A DNA stretch of 32,893 nucleotides from Ruminococcus sp. GTDB lineage: Bacteria; Bacillota; Clostridia; Oscillospirales; Ruminococcaceae. The position numbers and the translations under genes are program-made. The notes under the pieces are model-generated. The model was not told the origin of the DNA. It saw only the letters and a program-made list of their open reading frames with translations, and did no database searches. The stretch covers positions 1 to 32,893 of the forward strand of contig JAFRXL010000052.1 of the NCBI GenBank assembly GCA_017441505.1. The letters run 5' to 3'. Shown piece after piece: positions 24,381 through 32,677 of this stretch (positions are counted from its first letter, which is position 1; every line of letters starts with the position of its first letter).

Positions 24381-24389
24381 GAAATATTA

Positions 24390-24441
24390 TGCCAGTCAAG
24401 CTGGGGAGAGTAATGCGAGCCGTCCGTCCAGCGTTGCTTTC
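24390..24441 (+). repeat. Truncated repeat R4b (subtype II tail only)
   Basis: Plus-strand sequence starting TGCCAGTCAAGCTGGG and running through GAGCCGTCCGTCCAGCGTTG to GCTTT matches the minus strand of R3a over about 50 bases, then stops in the middle of the 8-bp stem. It faces R4a and lacks the 3' half and terminator. Confidence 0.7.
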
Positions 24442-24532
24442 TTGATGCACTTTACTTAAAACATATCATCGTAACTTGAATTTGTTCATAATTTGTTTGC
24501 TGAGAAAAGTACCTTGAGTATATATTTTTACC

Positions 24533-24562
24533 TTGACCTTATACTTTGAAGTATGATATAAT
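24533..24562 (+). promoter_or_regulatory. Promoter with palindrome in its spacer, for the GT-C-like gene
   Basis: TTGACC (24533-24538), an 18-base spacer and TATAAT (24557-24562). The spacer contains ATACTT-TG-AAGTAT (24541-24554), a perfect-armed palindrome where a MerR-type activator or a repressor could bind. MerR targets usually have 19-20 base spacers, so this is only suggestive. Confidence 0.7.
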
Positions 24563-24575
24563 GATTTAAAAGCCC

Positions 24576-24611
24576 TTGCAGATACGTGCTGCGGCACAGC
24601 ACTCCCTGCAA
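24576..24611 (+). other. Two-tier hairpin in the 5' leader of the GT-C-like gene
   Basis: TTGCAG (24576-24581) pairs with CTGCAA (24606-24611), and inside it GTGCTG (24586-24591) pairs with CAGCAC (24597-24602). It lies about 30 bases before the start codon. No T run follows and it matches no riboswitch I know. Confidence 0.4.
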
Positions 24612-24640
24612 ATCGGACAATTACGAAAGACGGTGATATT

Positions 24641-26404
24641 TTGGAGAAATTCAAATCTGCCTGTTTGTCACGAAAAACAGGCAAAGCCGAGATAATTGCC
24701 CTGCTTCTTTATATAGCAGGCACTGTGATCATCTCGTATTTCCATGAGCCTTTTTTTGACGAGGCTCAGGCATGGAATATAGCACGTTCAGCATCTATAA
24801 AAGAAATATTTACTTTTGTTCCGCACTATGAAGGACATCCACCTCTATGGCATCTGATACTTGCACCATTCGCCAAATCAGGAGCTCCATTTCATCTGTC
24901 TGTCAGCTTAGTGAACATTACTTTTTGTACAGCAGCTATGGCATTGCTGTTGTTCAAGTCCCCTTTCCCTAAAGCTATAAGATGCACACTGCCGTTTACT
25001 TTTTTCTGTTTTTACCAATATGGAGTTATTTCACGTCCATACAGCATGATGATGCTTGCATTCATGCTTATGGCTATGACATATAAAAACAGGAATGAAA
25101 AGCCTTGGCGGTATATTTTTTCAATGACTTTCCTTTGCCTTACTACCTCTCTCGGACTACTCCTCGCAGGCGGACTTTGTCTTGTATGGACATACGATAT
25201 AATCACTCAGCTTATAAAAGAAAAAAAGATGAACCGTTTTTATGCAGACAAACGATTCATTCCACTTTGCTTTATACTGGCTTGTGCGATACTTATATTG
25301 ATAACCGTAATGCCTGCGGATAACTGCTATTATGTCGGAGCTGACATGGAATATAATATATTAGACCTGTTGAAAAACATTTCCAATACTCTGGCATTTC
25401 TCTATCTTCCATACGAAAGCTGGAGCGGAACTCTTGTCAACCAGTATTATAACTACACCAGTGATATGTTCAGGTGTTATCTTGAAGCATTCTTTGGTCT
25501 TATTTGCTGGATAGCACTTATAACCATAACGAAGAAAAATAATAAACTGCTCACTTTTTTAGTTCCCTATGTTATTTTTGACATTTTCCTTTCTTACCAT
25601 TACAGTTCTCTGCATCACATAGGTATAAGTTCAACTTTCCATATTTTTATATTCTGGATAATAACAGAGGAAAACGGCAAGGTGGAGCTTCCGGACTTTT
25701 TTGGCAAAATAGGCAGCAGACTGAAAAGTCCACTTATACGTAAGATAGCCGGAACAGGATTATGCGGTCTGTACCTTATAAATGTTGTTTTTTCCGGAGT
25801 TTCTTCATTTAATGATATAAGATACAGCTATTCTTTGCAGCCTGTTGCTGATTTTATAAAAGAAAATGATCTTGAAGACAGAAAAATAATTGCAGCATGG
25901 AGCTTTGATTATGCCAAAATAGATCCAGACAATGTAAATGGAAACAGCATTTTTTATGATTTTGCAATACCTTCTAATCATCCTAAAGTTATTTCAAATC
26001 ATACACTTATGAGCGGTATTGCTGCAACACTAATGCCATATTTTGACCATAATATCTTTATGAATTTCAACAACTATAAATATAAAGACGACCTCTATTT
26101 ACACTATGAATATAAAGAAGATAAAGAAGCAGTATTCAATTCATGGGAAGAACAAGGACTCCCTGATGTAATAGTAGGCTACTGTCCGATAGATGAAGTA
26201 TATGATTACGCAACATTTAAGAATGTAAGATACGCTATAATTTATGAGTGTAAATTTCATGTTAATTTCAAATTACATACTACCGACAGCCGTACCTTCG
26301 TCTATATGCGTGAAGATCTATTAGACGAATATCCCCAGCTGTCTGCTATTTATAATCCAAAGATAGCCGGCGAGTATGTTCCTGAAACTGAAAAAGAGAA
26401 GTAA
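24641..26404 (+). CDS. Multipass membrane protein, GT-C glycosyltransferase-like
   Basis: This 587-residue protein has about ten hydrophobic segments, beginning EIIALLLYIAGTVIISYF near residues 18-35, and a soluble C-terminal domain of about 200 residues. After the first helix comes FHEPFFDEAQAWNIARSA, like the acidic first-loop motif of lipid-linked-sugar GT-C transferases, then GHPPLWHLIL. The substrate is unknown; a role in surface glycan or protein glycosylation is inferred. The start is TTG at 24641 after GGTGATATT, with no in-frame ATG nearby. The gene is monocistronic. Its 3' half is more AT-rich than the flanking genes, which hints at transfer. Confidence 0.65.
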   Translation: MEKFKSACLSRKTGKAEIIALLLYIAGTVIISYFHEPFFDEAQAWNIARSASIKEIFTFVPHYEGHPPLWHLILAPFAKSGAPFHLSVSLVNITFCTAAMALLLFKSPFPKAIRCTLPFTFFCFYQYGVISRPYSMMMLAFMLMAMTYKNRNEKPWRYIFSMTFLCLTTSLGLLLAGGLCLVWTYDIITQLIKEKKMNRFYADKRFIPLCFILACAILILITVMPADNCYYVGADMEYNILDLLKNISNTLAFLYLPYESWSGTLVNQYYNYTSDMFRCYLEAFFGLICWIALITITKKNNKLLTFLVPYVIFDIFLSYHYSSLHHIGISSTFHIFIFWIITEENGKVELPDFFGKIGSRLKSPLIRKIAGTGLCGLYLINVVFSGVSSFNDIRYSYSLQPVADFIKENDLEDRKIIAAWSFDYAKIDPDNVNGNSIFYDFAIPSNHPKVISNHTLMSGIAATLMPYFDHNIFMNFNNYKYKDDLYLHYEYKEDKEAVFNSWEEQGLPDVIVGYCPIDEVYDYATFKNVRYAIIYECKFHVNFKLHTTDSRTFVYMREDLLDEYPQLSAIYNPKIAGEYVPETEKEK

Positions 26405-26447
26405 AAAACAAGACTGCATTGGTAACACAATTACCTTTGCAGTCTTT
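26404..26447. terminator. Bidirectional terminator between the GT-C-like gene and the histidine kinase gene
   Basis: AAGACTGCA (26410-26418) pairs with TGCAGTCTT (26438-26446), with inner GGTAA/TTACC. It is flanked by an A run on the left and TTTTCTT on the right, so it works on both strands. Confidence 0.9.
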
Positions 26448-26449
26448 TC

Positions 26450-27682
26450 TTATGCCTTTCTTGCAACTATTGTGACTTTCATTTCTCCGCCTTCTATTTC
26501 AGCAAAGACCTCTCCGTCCATTTTTCTCATAAGCTGACGGCAAATGTAAAGTCCGAGACCACTTCCGGGATTGTCTCCGGCATTAGAACCTCTTCTGAAA
26601 CTATCAAAGATGTACAGCAGTTCATCGTCCGGCAGAGTACAGCCGGTGTTGGAGAAAGTAATCAGCCGGCAGTCCTCATCGTCAGCGAAGTCGATAGAGA
26701 TACGCTCACCGTCACCGTATTTTAAAGCGTTCTCCATGATATTCTGCATTACTTCATTAAGTCTGCTTGCATCACCTTTCAGGATGCAGTCGTTATAGTC
26801 AGCGATAACGAATTCAGTTTTATTCATTTCAAGCCGGTCGTTATAGTAAGCAATAACGTCATTTAGTATCTCCGAGAGATAGAATTCGCCGTTATCCACA
26901 TCAAGTGAAAGCAGGTCATCACCGGCAGTTTTTGTAAGCTCGGTAACATATTTTTCTATCTCGTCAGCCTTTGCATTGATACTCAAAGCCGCTTCAAGCT
27001 GTTTTTCTTTTTCGGAGTACAGTCCCTTTGAAAGAGCTTTTGCGTAAAGCTTTATAGCCGAAAGCGGAGTTTTTATATCGTGAGAGATAGAAAGAAGCAT
27101 TGTCTGCTTTTCACGCAGCATCTCTATCTCAGATTCCTTCTGCTTTATGATATTCTCTCTGAGCATATTTACTCCCCAGACGAACTTTCCGAAATACCGG
27201 CTTTTTTCCTCTTTAAGCGGAGCTGTGAGCTCACCTTTCGAGAGCTTATACGGCACATTTGTGAACCTGTGGAACGGTTTTATCAGTCTGATACGGATAT
27301 ACAGCATCGCCAGCAGAACTATAAGTGCGATGAAAGCAAAGGCTGTATTCATGACCTTTTGGCGTTCATTTCCGGTATTCTGAGTTACACGGTACTCAAT
27401 GCGGTAAAGCTCACCATTTATCTCATGCACAGAATAGTCCTTTTCGGTACTGTAGAGATCGTCGGCATCACCCTTTTTCACAACAGCAATTATATAGTCA
27501 TAATCAGAGACATCAGCTTCGCCGTCTTCTTCTATATCATGACATATACGATTTATCTCTAACTGCCACGGTCTGTCTGCATTATTTACCTTACGGTAAT
27601 GAGAAAAGGCAATATTCGCAATAAGTACCACAGCTGCTATCAAGACGATTATAACAGCTGAAATTTTATTGAAGTACTTCAT
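26450..27682 (-). CDS. Sensor histidine kinase
   Basis: This 410-residue kinase has transmembrane helices at about 7-27 and 112-132 flanking an 85-residue extracellular sensor, then a HAMP-like segment and dimerisation helix. The phospho-acceptor is His201 in SISHDIKTPLSAI. An HATPase domain follows with the N box IMENALKYGD, FRRGSNAGDNPGSGLGLYICRQ (F and G2 boxes). It partners the response regulator encoded immediately upstream, overlapping by 4 bases (ATGA). It lies last in an ABC-TCS operon, as in antimicrobial peptide sensing systems, though its sensor loop is larger than in BceS-type kinases. Confidence 0.93.
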   Translation of the reverse strand: MKYFNKISAVIIVLIAAVVLIANIAFSHYRKVNNADRPWQLEINRICHDIEEDGEADVSDYDYIIAVVKKGDADDLYSTEKDYSVHEINGELYRIEYRVTQNTGNERQKVMNTAFAFIALIVLLAMLYIRIRLIKPFHRFTNVPYKLSKGELTAPLKEEKSRYFGKFVWGVNMLRENIIKQKESEIEMLREKQTMLLSISHDIKTPLSAIKLYAKALSKGLYSEKEKQLEAALSINAKADEIEKYVTELTKTAGDDLLSLDVDNGEFYLSEILNDVIAYYNDRLEMNKTEFVIADYNDCILKGDASRLNEVMQNIMENALKYGDGERISIDFADDEDCRLITFSNTGCTLPDDELLYIFDSFRRGSNAGDNPGSGLGLYICRQLMRKMDGEVFAEIEGGEMKVTIVARKA

Positions 27683-28341
27683 TGATACTTATACCCCACG
27701 CCCCAGACCGTTTTGATATGTTCCGGCTTTTTAGGGTCCTTCTCAGTCTTCTCACGCAGACGGTTTATATGTACCGTAAGTGTCTGCGGCTCAGAAAAGC
27801 TGTCCGACCCCCAGACCGTATTGAAAAGGTACTCCTTTGAAAGAGCCTTTCCGCCGTTTTCTACAAGGAGAAGCAGCAGTTCAAACTCTTTTACGGTCAG
27901 GTCAAGCGGCTTACCTTTGAGAGTTGCAGTATGCTCCGACTTGTTTATAGTGAGGTCACCTAAAATTATCTCATCAGAATTGTAGTGCCTACGGAATATA
28001 CCTGCTATCTTAGCAAGGAGTATATCAATGTCATAAGGCTTTTCGATGTAGTCATCAGCTCCGAGCCCAAGTCCCTCAAGCTTATCGTCCTTGCCGTTTT
28101 TGGCACTCACTATTATTATCGGGACATCACTGTTTTGTCTTAGTCTTTCGCATACTCCGAAACCGTCCATTCCCGGCAGCATTATGTCCAGCAGCACGAG
28201 CTTTGCACCGTATTTTTCAAATATCTGCAAAGCCTTTTCGCCTGTCTCAGCGGTACTTACTGTATAATTCTCTGCACGAAGGAAGTCCGTGAGCAGTCCT
28301 GAAAGCTCTTTATTATCCTCAACTATGAGCACATCTATCAT
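27679..28341 (-). CDS. OmpR-family response regulator
   Basis: This 220-residue protein has a receiver domain with acidic pocket VEDN, phospho-acceptor Asp52 (LLDIMLPGMDG), SA at 79-80 and Lys101 (IEKPYD). A winged-helix DNA-binding domain follows (LTVKEFELLLLLVENGG, TVHINRLREK, VWGVGYKYQ). It should control the ABC transporter genes directly upstream. The 35-base gap to the ATPase gene and the overlap with the kinase gene indicate one operon. The start at 28339-28341 follows GGAGGTG. Confidence 0.95.
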   Translation of the reverse strand: MIDVLIVEDNKELSGLLTDFLRAENYTVSTAETGEKALQIFEKYGAKLVLLDIMLPGMDGFGVCERLRQNSDVPIIIVSAKNGKDDKLEGLGLGADDYIEKPYDIDILLAKIAGIFRRHYNSDEIILGDLTINKSEHTATLKGKPLDLTVKEFELLLLLVENGGKALSKEYLFNTVWGSDSFSEPQTLTVHINRLREKTEKDPKKPEHIKTVWGVGYKYQ

Positions 28342-28376
28342 ATTACACCTCCGACAGGCTCACTGTACAGGAAAAC

Positions 28377-29144
28377 TTACCATCCCATTTCCATAAGCCA
28401 GTTATTCAATGTTCTTTCTCTGTCCCTTAAAGAAGAATTTGTTTCGTATCTACCTAAATTATACTCTCCTTTTATGTTTCCGTCAACTATATAAACTACT
28501 TTTGAGCATTTTGCAGCAACTCCTGCATCGTGAGTGACCAGCATTATGGAAGTTCCGTCACGGTTGAGCTTGAGAAGCTCGTCCATAACCTCGTTTGATG
28601 AGCTGCGGTTAAGAGCACCTGTAGGCTCGTCAGCAAATATCACCTTCGGAGAGTTTATCATACTTCTGCACACACAGGCTCTCTGGAGCTGACCTCCGGA
28701 CACTTCATTGATGTCGTTATCAGCTATCTCAGTTATACCCATGCGTCGCATAAGCTCCCTGCCGGTCTTGATCTTCTCTTTTTTGGAGGCTGTGTTCTTC
28801 TTCGACTGCATTGCCGGAAGCAGTATATTATCCATAACTGTGAGATTTTTGAGCATATACATCTGTTGGAATATGAATCCCATTTCATTTAGTCTTACAT
28901 CTGCAAGCTCCTTCTGGGACATTTCTGAGATGTTTCTGCCGTCAAATATTACCTCTCCGGCAGTAAGACTGTCCATACCTGAAACGGTATAGAGCAGTGT
29001 GGACTTACCTGAGCCGGAAGGTCCCATTATAGCTGTAAGGTCACCCTCCTCCATATAGAAATCGACATTTTTAAGTACGTTATTCTGTCTTTTATTCACG
29101 ATATATGTCTTGCTGAGTCCCTTAACTTCAAGGATCTTTTTCAT
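28377..29144 (-). CDS. ABC transporter ATP-binding protein (MacB/Bce-type)
   Basis: This 255-residue ATPase has Walker A GPSGSGKST (41-49), Q-loop FIFQQMYML, signature VSGGQLQR (148-155), Walker B VIFADEPTGAL (168-178) and the H-loop THD. A C-terminal tail ending TLNNWLMEMGW after position 225 is typical of SalX-like ATPases that pair with large FtsX permeases. The ATG at 29142-29144 is chosen because GGGG lies seven bases upstream; another ATG two codons earlier is too close to it. It follows the permease gene by 15 bases. Confidence 0.95.
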   Translation of the reverse strand: MKKILEVKGLSKTYIVNKRQNNVLKNVDFYMEEGDLTAIMGPSGSGKSTLLYTVSGMDSLTAGEVIFDGRNISEMSQKELADVRLNEMGFIFQQMYMLKNLTVMDNILLPAMQSKKNTASKKEKIKTGRELMRRMGITEIADNDINEVSGGQLQRACVCRSMINSPKVIFADEPTGALNRSSSNEVMDELLKLNRDGTSIMLVTHDAGVAAKCSKVVYIVDGNIKGEYNLGRYETNSSLRDRERTLNNWLMEMGW

Positions 29145-29159
29145 AATCATTCCCCTTTC

Positions 29160-31538
29160 TTATTCAACAGCGGATGTATCGGATGCCTTTATTTTAGCGG
29201 CTGAAATTGCTGCTAAAACAGTCGCCAAGGCTATAACTGTCATGAATATCACCGGATAAAGTCCGAATACTTCTGCCGGCTTTATCACATATCTGAGATT
29301 CTTTCCTGCTCCGAGCATACCGAATATAGAATTGCCAAATGCCTTTGTTACAGGTACTGAAACTATTATTGCAAGTATGCTTGCCACTACAGCAGTTATC
29401 ATCATTCTGAACGTATGCCATTTCATGATATTGCCATTACGGAATCCAAGGCTCTTTATGAGTGCTATCTCACACTTGTCCTTTTCGACCATGGAACGTT
29501 CCATAAGTACAACTATGAGTATGCATATAACAAGTCCTATGAGTAATATCAGATTCTTTACTGTAGAGATAGTGTCGCTTGATCTTGTACATTCGTCTAC
29601 GAATTCTCCTGCTGTCTGATACTTATACTGTGTACCGAATATATCCTTCATTTTATCAATTCGCTCTGCAATGACCTTGTCGGAAGGATGATCGTCAAAT
29701 TCTATCTGATAGCCCATACCGCCTAAAAAATCGCAGTAATCAAGTTTTATTACATTATTGAGTCTTGCATTCTTACCAAGATTGTTCATGCACTGAAAAT
29801 ATCCTGTAACTATAAATTCCTTATCTTCGCCATTCATATTTATAGTGACCTTATCGCCTATATGTGCGTCAAGATAATCGGATACATATTCGGTCAACAC
29901 TATTTCGTCAGCATTTCTCGGAACATCTCCTTCGAGCATATCATAGCCTTCAATATCTGTATTCTGTCCCTGATATACATTCAAAGAGATCTTTTTATCT
30001 CCATAAGCTAATGAGTAGTGAAAAAGTGCTTCCATTGAACATTTGCCCGGCATACCGTTTTCTGCAAGTTTTTCTTCGATCTCAGCGAACTTCTTTTCAC
30101 GGTTTACATCTCCGCCGGTTTTCTTGTACATTTCTTCATCTGAATAAAAGTCAATATACACATCTGTTTTCTGAGTTCCGAAAGTTTGTATGATAGTGTC
30201 GCCTCTTAGCGTATTTACTATATTTGCAAGTGTCATTACAAGAACGAGAAGTATGGTCATCGTAACAGTTATTATACCGAACTTCTTTGGGCTGCTGAGA
30301 ACATCATTTGAAGCAAGGAATCCTGTAGTGCCAAGTCTGGTCTTTTTAAGGCTGAGGATTCCTTTTTTGCGGAAACGTTCACCTGTCTGTCCGTTTCTTA
30401 TGGAGTCTACCGGTGAATATTTCTTGACCTTGCCCGTACATCTCCAGCAGAACAGGAGTATTACAGCTATTACTGCAAATGATGATAATACGTTTATAAG
30501 TATCTTATTGTCATTGTCAAGTACCATATTATATGAAACGCTGTCCAGAAGCATTTTAGCAAATGGTATGCTGAGTATTAATCCTATTAAAGCTCCCGTT
30601 ACAGCCATTGTGAAATACTTTACCATGTAAAGGAATCTTATTTTTGCATTGCCTATTCCTATAGCCTTCATTACTCCTATTTCTCTTATCTCGCCTGAAA
30701 GAGTAAAGTTTATAGTAAACCTCAGCATAACAAATGCTATTATCATAAGAAATATACTTACAACAAACAGTACTGCTACTATAATCATATCGAGGAGATA
30801 AGTTGTTTTTATAAGACTTCTCTCTCCACTGAAATCTATTCCCTGCTCATCACCTAAAAGTCTTTCAATTGCTTCAGTATCATCTGTTTCTATATAGGTG
30901 ATCTTTCCGCAGTGATTTTCTGTTATCTCAGGAACATCTGCAAAAGCACGGAAATCCTTTTCATTCATTATAAGACGTTTGTTACCTATTATATTTGAGC
31001 CAAGTACTGCGTCTTTTGCATGACTTTTGATACGAAGCTCTTTTCTTACACCTTTCATATCAATGATAAAGGTGTCACCGTCTGAAAGATCAAAATCCTT
31101 CATAAAACTTCCGGTAATATAGACCTCACCTTCATTGACAGATGTTATCTTTTTATTATCCATGTCAAAAAAGTTTATCGCCATTTCATTATCGGACATA
31201 AGCAAAATGTATGATGAATTAGCGTTTGTAAGGTCTGCACCATCAATAATAAAATTATCAATCGGTATCTCTATGTACTTCTCTGACTTTACATTTGTAA
31301 CACTGTCTAATTTTTCTAATTTTTCCTGGAGTGAATAGTCATCTTCAAGCTGTTGTGAAGCAATAACATAGTCACCGCAGTCAGCCTTGTCAATAAAGTT
31401 ATCAAGTCCTGTAAAAACTGTAATGATGTTGTTCATTCCGCTTGCAACAAACATCGTGGACAAGATAATGAATATTATAAGTATGACATTCATGGTCTTC
31501 TGACGTTTAAGGTCTTTTTTTATTATGTTCAGATACAT
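29160..31538 (-). CDS. FtsX-like ABC permease
   Basis: This 792-residue membrane protein has the two-FtsX-domain layout of MacB/Vex/Bce-type permeases. There is an N-terminal helix (MNVILIIFIILSTMFVASGM), a large extracellular domain (about 45-230), three helices with the motif EIREIGVMKAIGIGNAKIRFLYMVKYF, then a second helix, an extracellular domain (about 440-640) and three final helices with CEIALIKSLGFRNGNIMKWH. Such permeases act in peptide resistance, lipoprotein release or signalling rather than bulk transport. It is the first gene of the operon, with AAAGGAGCTGGTGAT before the ATG. Substrate unknown. Confidence 0.92.
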   Translation of the reverse strand: MYLNIIKKDLKRQKTMNVILIIFIILSTMFVASGMNNIITVFTGLDNFIDKADCGDYVIASQQLEDDYSLQEKLEKLDSVTNVKSEKYIEIPIDNFIIDGADLTNANSSYILLMSDNEMAINFFDMDNKKITSVNEGEVYITGSFMKDFDLSDGDTFIIDMKGVRKELRIKSHAKDAVLGSNIIGNKRLIMNEKDFRAFADVPEITENHCGKITYIETDDTEAIERLLGDEQGIDFSGERSLIKTTYLLDMIIVAVLFVVSIFLMIIAFVMLRFTINFTLSGEIREIGVMKAIGIGNAKIRFLYMVKYFTMAVTGALIGLILSIPFAKMLLDSVSYNMVLDNDNKILINVLSSFAVIAVILLFCWRCTGKVKKYSPVDSIRNGQTGERFRKKGILSLKKTRLGTTGFLASNDVLSSPKKFGIITVTMTILLVLVMTLANIVNTLRGDTIIQTFGTQKTDVYIDFYSDEEMYKKTGGDVNREKKFAEIEEKLAENGMPGKCSMEALFHYSLAYGDKKISLNVYQGQNTDIEGYDMLEGDVPRNADEIVLTEYVSDYLDAHIGDKVTINMNGEDKEFIVTGYFQCMNNLGKNARLNNVIKLDYCDFLGGMGYQIEFDDHPSDKVIAERIDKMKDIFGTQYKYQTAGEFVDECTRSSDTISTVKNLILLIGLVICILIVVLMERSMVEKDKCEIALIKSLGFRNGNIMKWHTFRMMITAVVASILAIIVSVPVTKAFGNSIFGMLGAGKNLRYVIKPAEVFGLYPVIFMTVIALATVLAAISAAKIKASDTSAVE

Positions 31539-31569
31539 ATCACCAGCTCCTTTTTTCTGTTGTGACTAT

Positions 31570-31575
31570 AGTATA
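31570..31575 (-). promoter_or_regulatory. Likely -10 box of the ABC/two-component operon
   Basis: TATACT on the minus strand lies 32 bases before the permease ATG. The region 17 bases upstream reads GGATTA, a poor -35, which suits a promoter that needs an activator such as the operon's own response regulator. Confidence 0.45.
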
Positions 31576-31610
31576 ACATGGAAAATATTAAATAATCCTT
31601 AACTTTGCTT

Positions 31611-31713
31611 TTATCGATAAACGATAAAAAATTATCGTTTAAACCGCACAACAAAGAACTATTCTAACCCATGATTATATGTAAGATATGTAAAATTTAA
31701 TGATAAACGATAA
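31611..31713. promoter_or_regulatory. ACGATAA box cluster between divergent operons
   Basis: TTATCGATAA (31611-31620) is itself palindromic. AAACGATAA (31619-31627) and TTATCGTTT (31632-31640) form a perfect 9-bp inverted repeat with a 4-base spacer. GATAAACGATAA occurs again at 31702-31713, eight bases upstream of the DUF2975 -35 box. The cluster is the likely binding site of one regulator; the YozG-like HTH protein or the response regulator are candidates. Confidence 0.6.
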
Positions 31714-31720
31714 ATTTTAG

Positions 31721-31749
31721 TTGACAAACACTAATCCGCTTGCTATAAT
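31721..31749 (+). promoter_or_regulatory. Promoter of the DUF2975/HTH operon
   Basis: TTGACA (31721-31726), a 17-base spacer and TATAAT (31744-31749), a full consensus. An ACGATAA box lies just upstream of the -35. Confidence 0.92.
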
Positions 31750-31809
31750 ATAACCATCAGCTGAAAACAATGATCTACAACTCAATTATTAATAAAAAGG
31801 AGATACATC

Positions 31810-32454
31810 ATGAAAAACGATAACATCAAAAAAATCAATACCATTGGCAAAATAGCTCGCATACTTGCAATTATCTTTCAGATAGCATCAATAGTCGGAT
31901 TTGTAAGCTGTATTGTCGCAGGCTGCATACTCATGGCTGTTCCGGATGATTCTTTAAAACTGAACGGCACTGCAAATGCGATACTTTCAGCAGATAAGGA
32001 CAGTAAATATGTCCGTCTGGACGGCGAGAACGACTCCGTTTCTTTCTTTAACGGACGCTTAAAGATTTTTTCCGAAAAAATTGAAACCGATGACGATGAA
32101 GAGGCTTTAACTTACAATATTGAATCAAATGACGTTACTTTCGGAGATGTTAAACTGATTTTCGCTTTAGCATTATTCGCTGCTGCTGTATTTCTTATAA
32201 TCACTATCATACCGCTATTCTTCGGTGGAAAGCTCGCAAAAAGCCTTGAAAAATGCAATTCCCCGTTTGAAGAAAACGTTCTTAAAAGCATGGGTAATTT
32301 CGGAAAATCACTTATTCCACTCGGCATTTTAAGATTTATAATATTCGGTATAACAAATCTTGGAACTGTACTTATGATCTGTATCGTTCTTATGTTTGTG
32401 TATATATTCAAATATGGTGCTCAGCTTCAGAAAGAATCTGACGAACTTCTGTGA
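31810..32454 (+). CDS. DUF2975 family membrane protein
   Basis: This 214-residue protein has four transmembrane segments (about 14-46 merged with a second stretch, 118-142, 170-205), with an extracellular loop of about 70 residues after the first. Its pattern, including LAKSLEKCNSPFEENVLKSMGNFGKSLIPLGILRF, fits DUF2975 (YoaS-like), typically encoded next to a small YozG-type HTH protein, as here eight bases downstream. The function of the pair is not established; a membrane-linked regulatory switch is a guess. AAGGAGATACATC precedes the ATG. Confidence 0.8.
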   Translation: MKNDNIKKINTIGKIARILAIIFQIASIVGFVSCIVAGCILMAVPDDSLKLNGTANAILSADKDSKYVRLDGENDSVSFFNGRLKIFSEKIETDDDEEALTYNIESNDVTFGDVKLIFALALFAAAVFLIITIIPLFFGGKLAKSLEKCNSPFEENVLKSMGNFGKSLIPLGILRFIIFGITNLGTVLMICIVLMFVYIFKYGAQLQKESDELL

Positions 32455-32462
32455 GGTAGAAA

Positions 32463-32675
32463 ATGGCTATTATTTTGAGACTTGACCGTGTTATGGCTGA
32501 CAGAAAAATGAGTCTGAATGAACTGAGTGAACGTGTTGGGGTGAGCAATGTCAATCTCTCCAAATTAAAGACCGGAAAAGTGAGTGCTATCCGCTTTTCA
32601 ACCCTTGAAGCGATTTGCAGTGTGCTGGACTGCCAGCCAGGTGATATACTGGAATACGTAAGGGATACACAGTAA
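32463..32675 (+). CDS. YozG-like Cro/C1-type HTH regulator
   Basis: This 70-residue protein consists of a single HTH_26/Cro-C1 domain: MADRKMSLNELSERVGVSNVNLSKLKTGKVSAIRFSTLEAICSVLDCQPGDILEY. It should bind DNA, probably as a dimer. Being encoded directly after the DUF2975 gene, it may autoregulate the operon through the ACGATAA boxes upstream. GAGGTAGAAA precedes the ATG. Confidence 0.9.
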   Translation: MAIILRLDRVMADRKMSLNELSERVGVSNVNLSKLKTGKVSAIRFSTLEAICSVLDCQPGDILEYVRDTQ

Positions 32676-32677
32676 AA

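Noticed and set aside
24205-24460. Self-splicing intron or retron in the spoIVA downstream region
   Set aside because: There is no reverse transcriptase or intron domain signature, and the element is far too short. The hairpin set matches the repeat family instead.
24563-24640. Riboswitch in the leader of the GT-C-like gene
   Set aside because: The hairpin has no match to aptamer cores I know and no expression platform (no T run and the ribosome binding site is not sequestered).
31810-32675. DUF2975/HTH pair as a toxin-antitoxin module
   Set aside because: The membrane protein is large and matches a conserved family seen next to YozG-type regulators. Nothing indicates toxicity.
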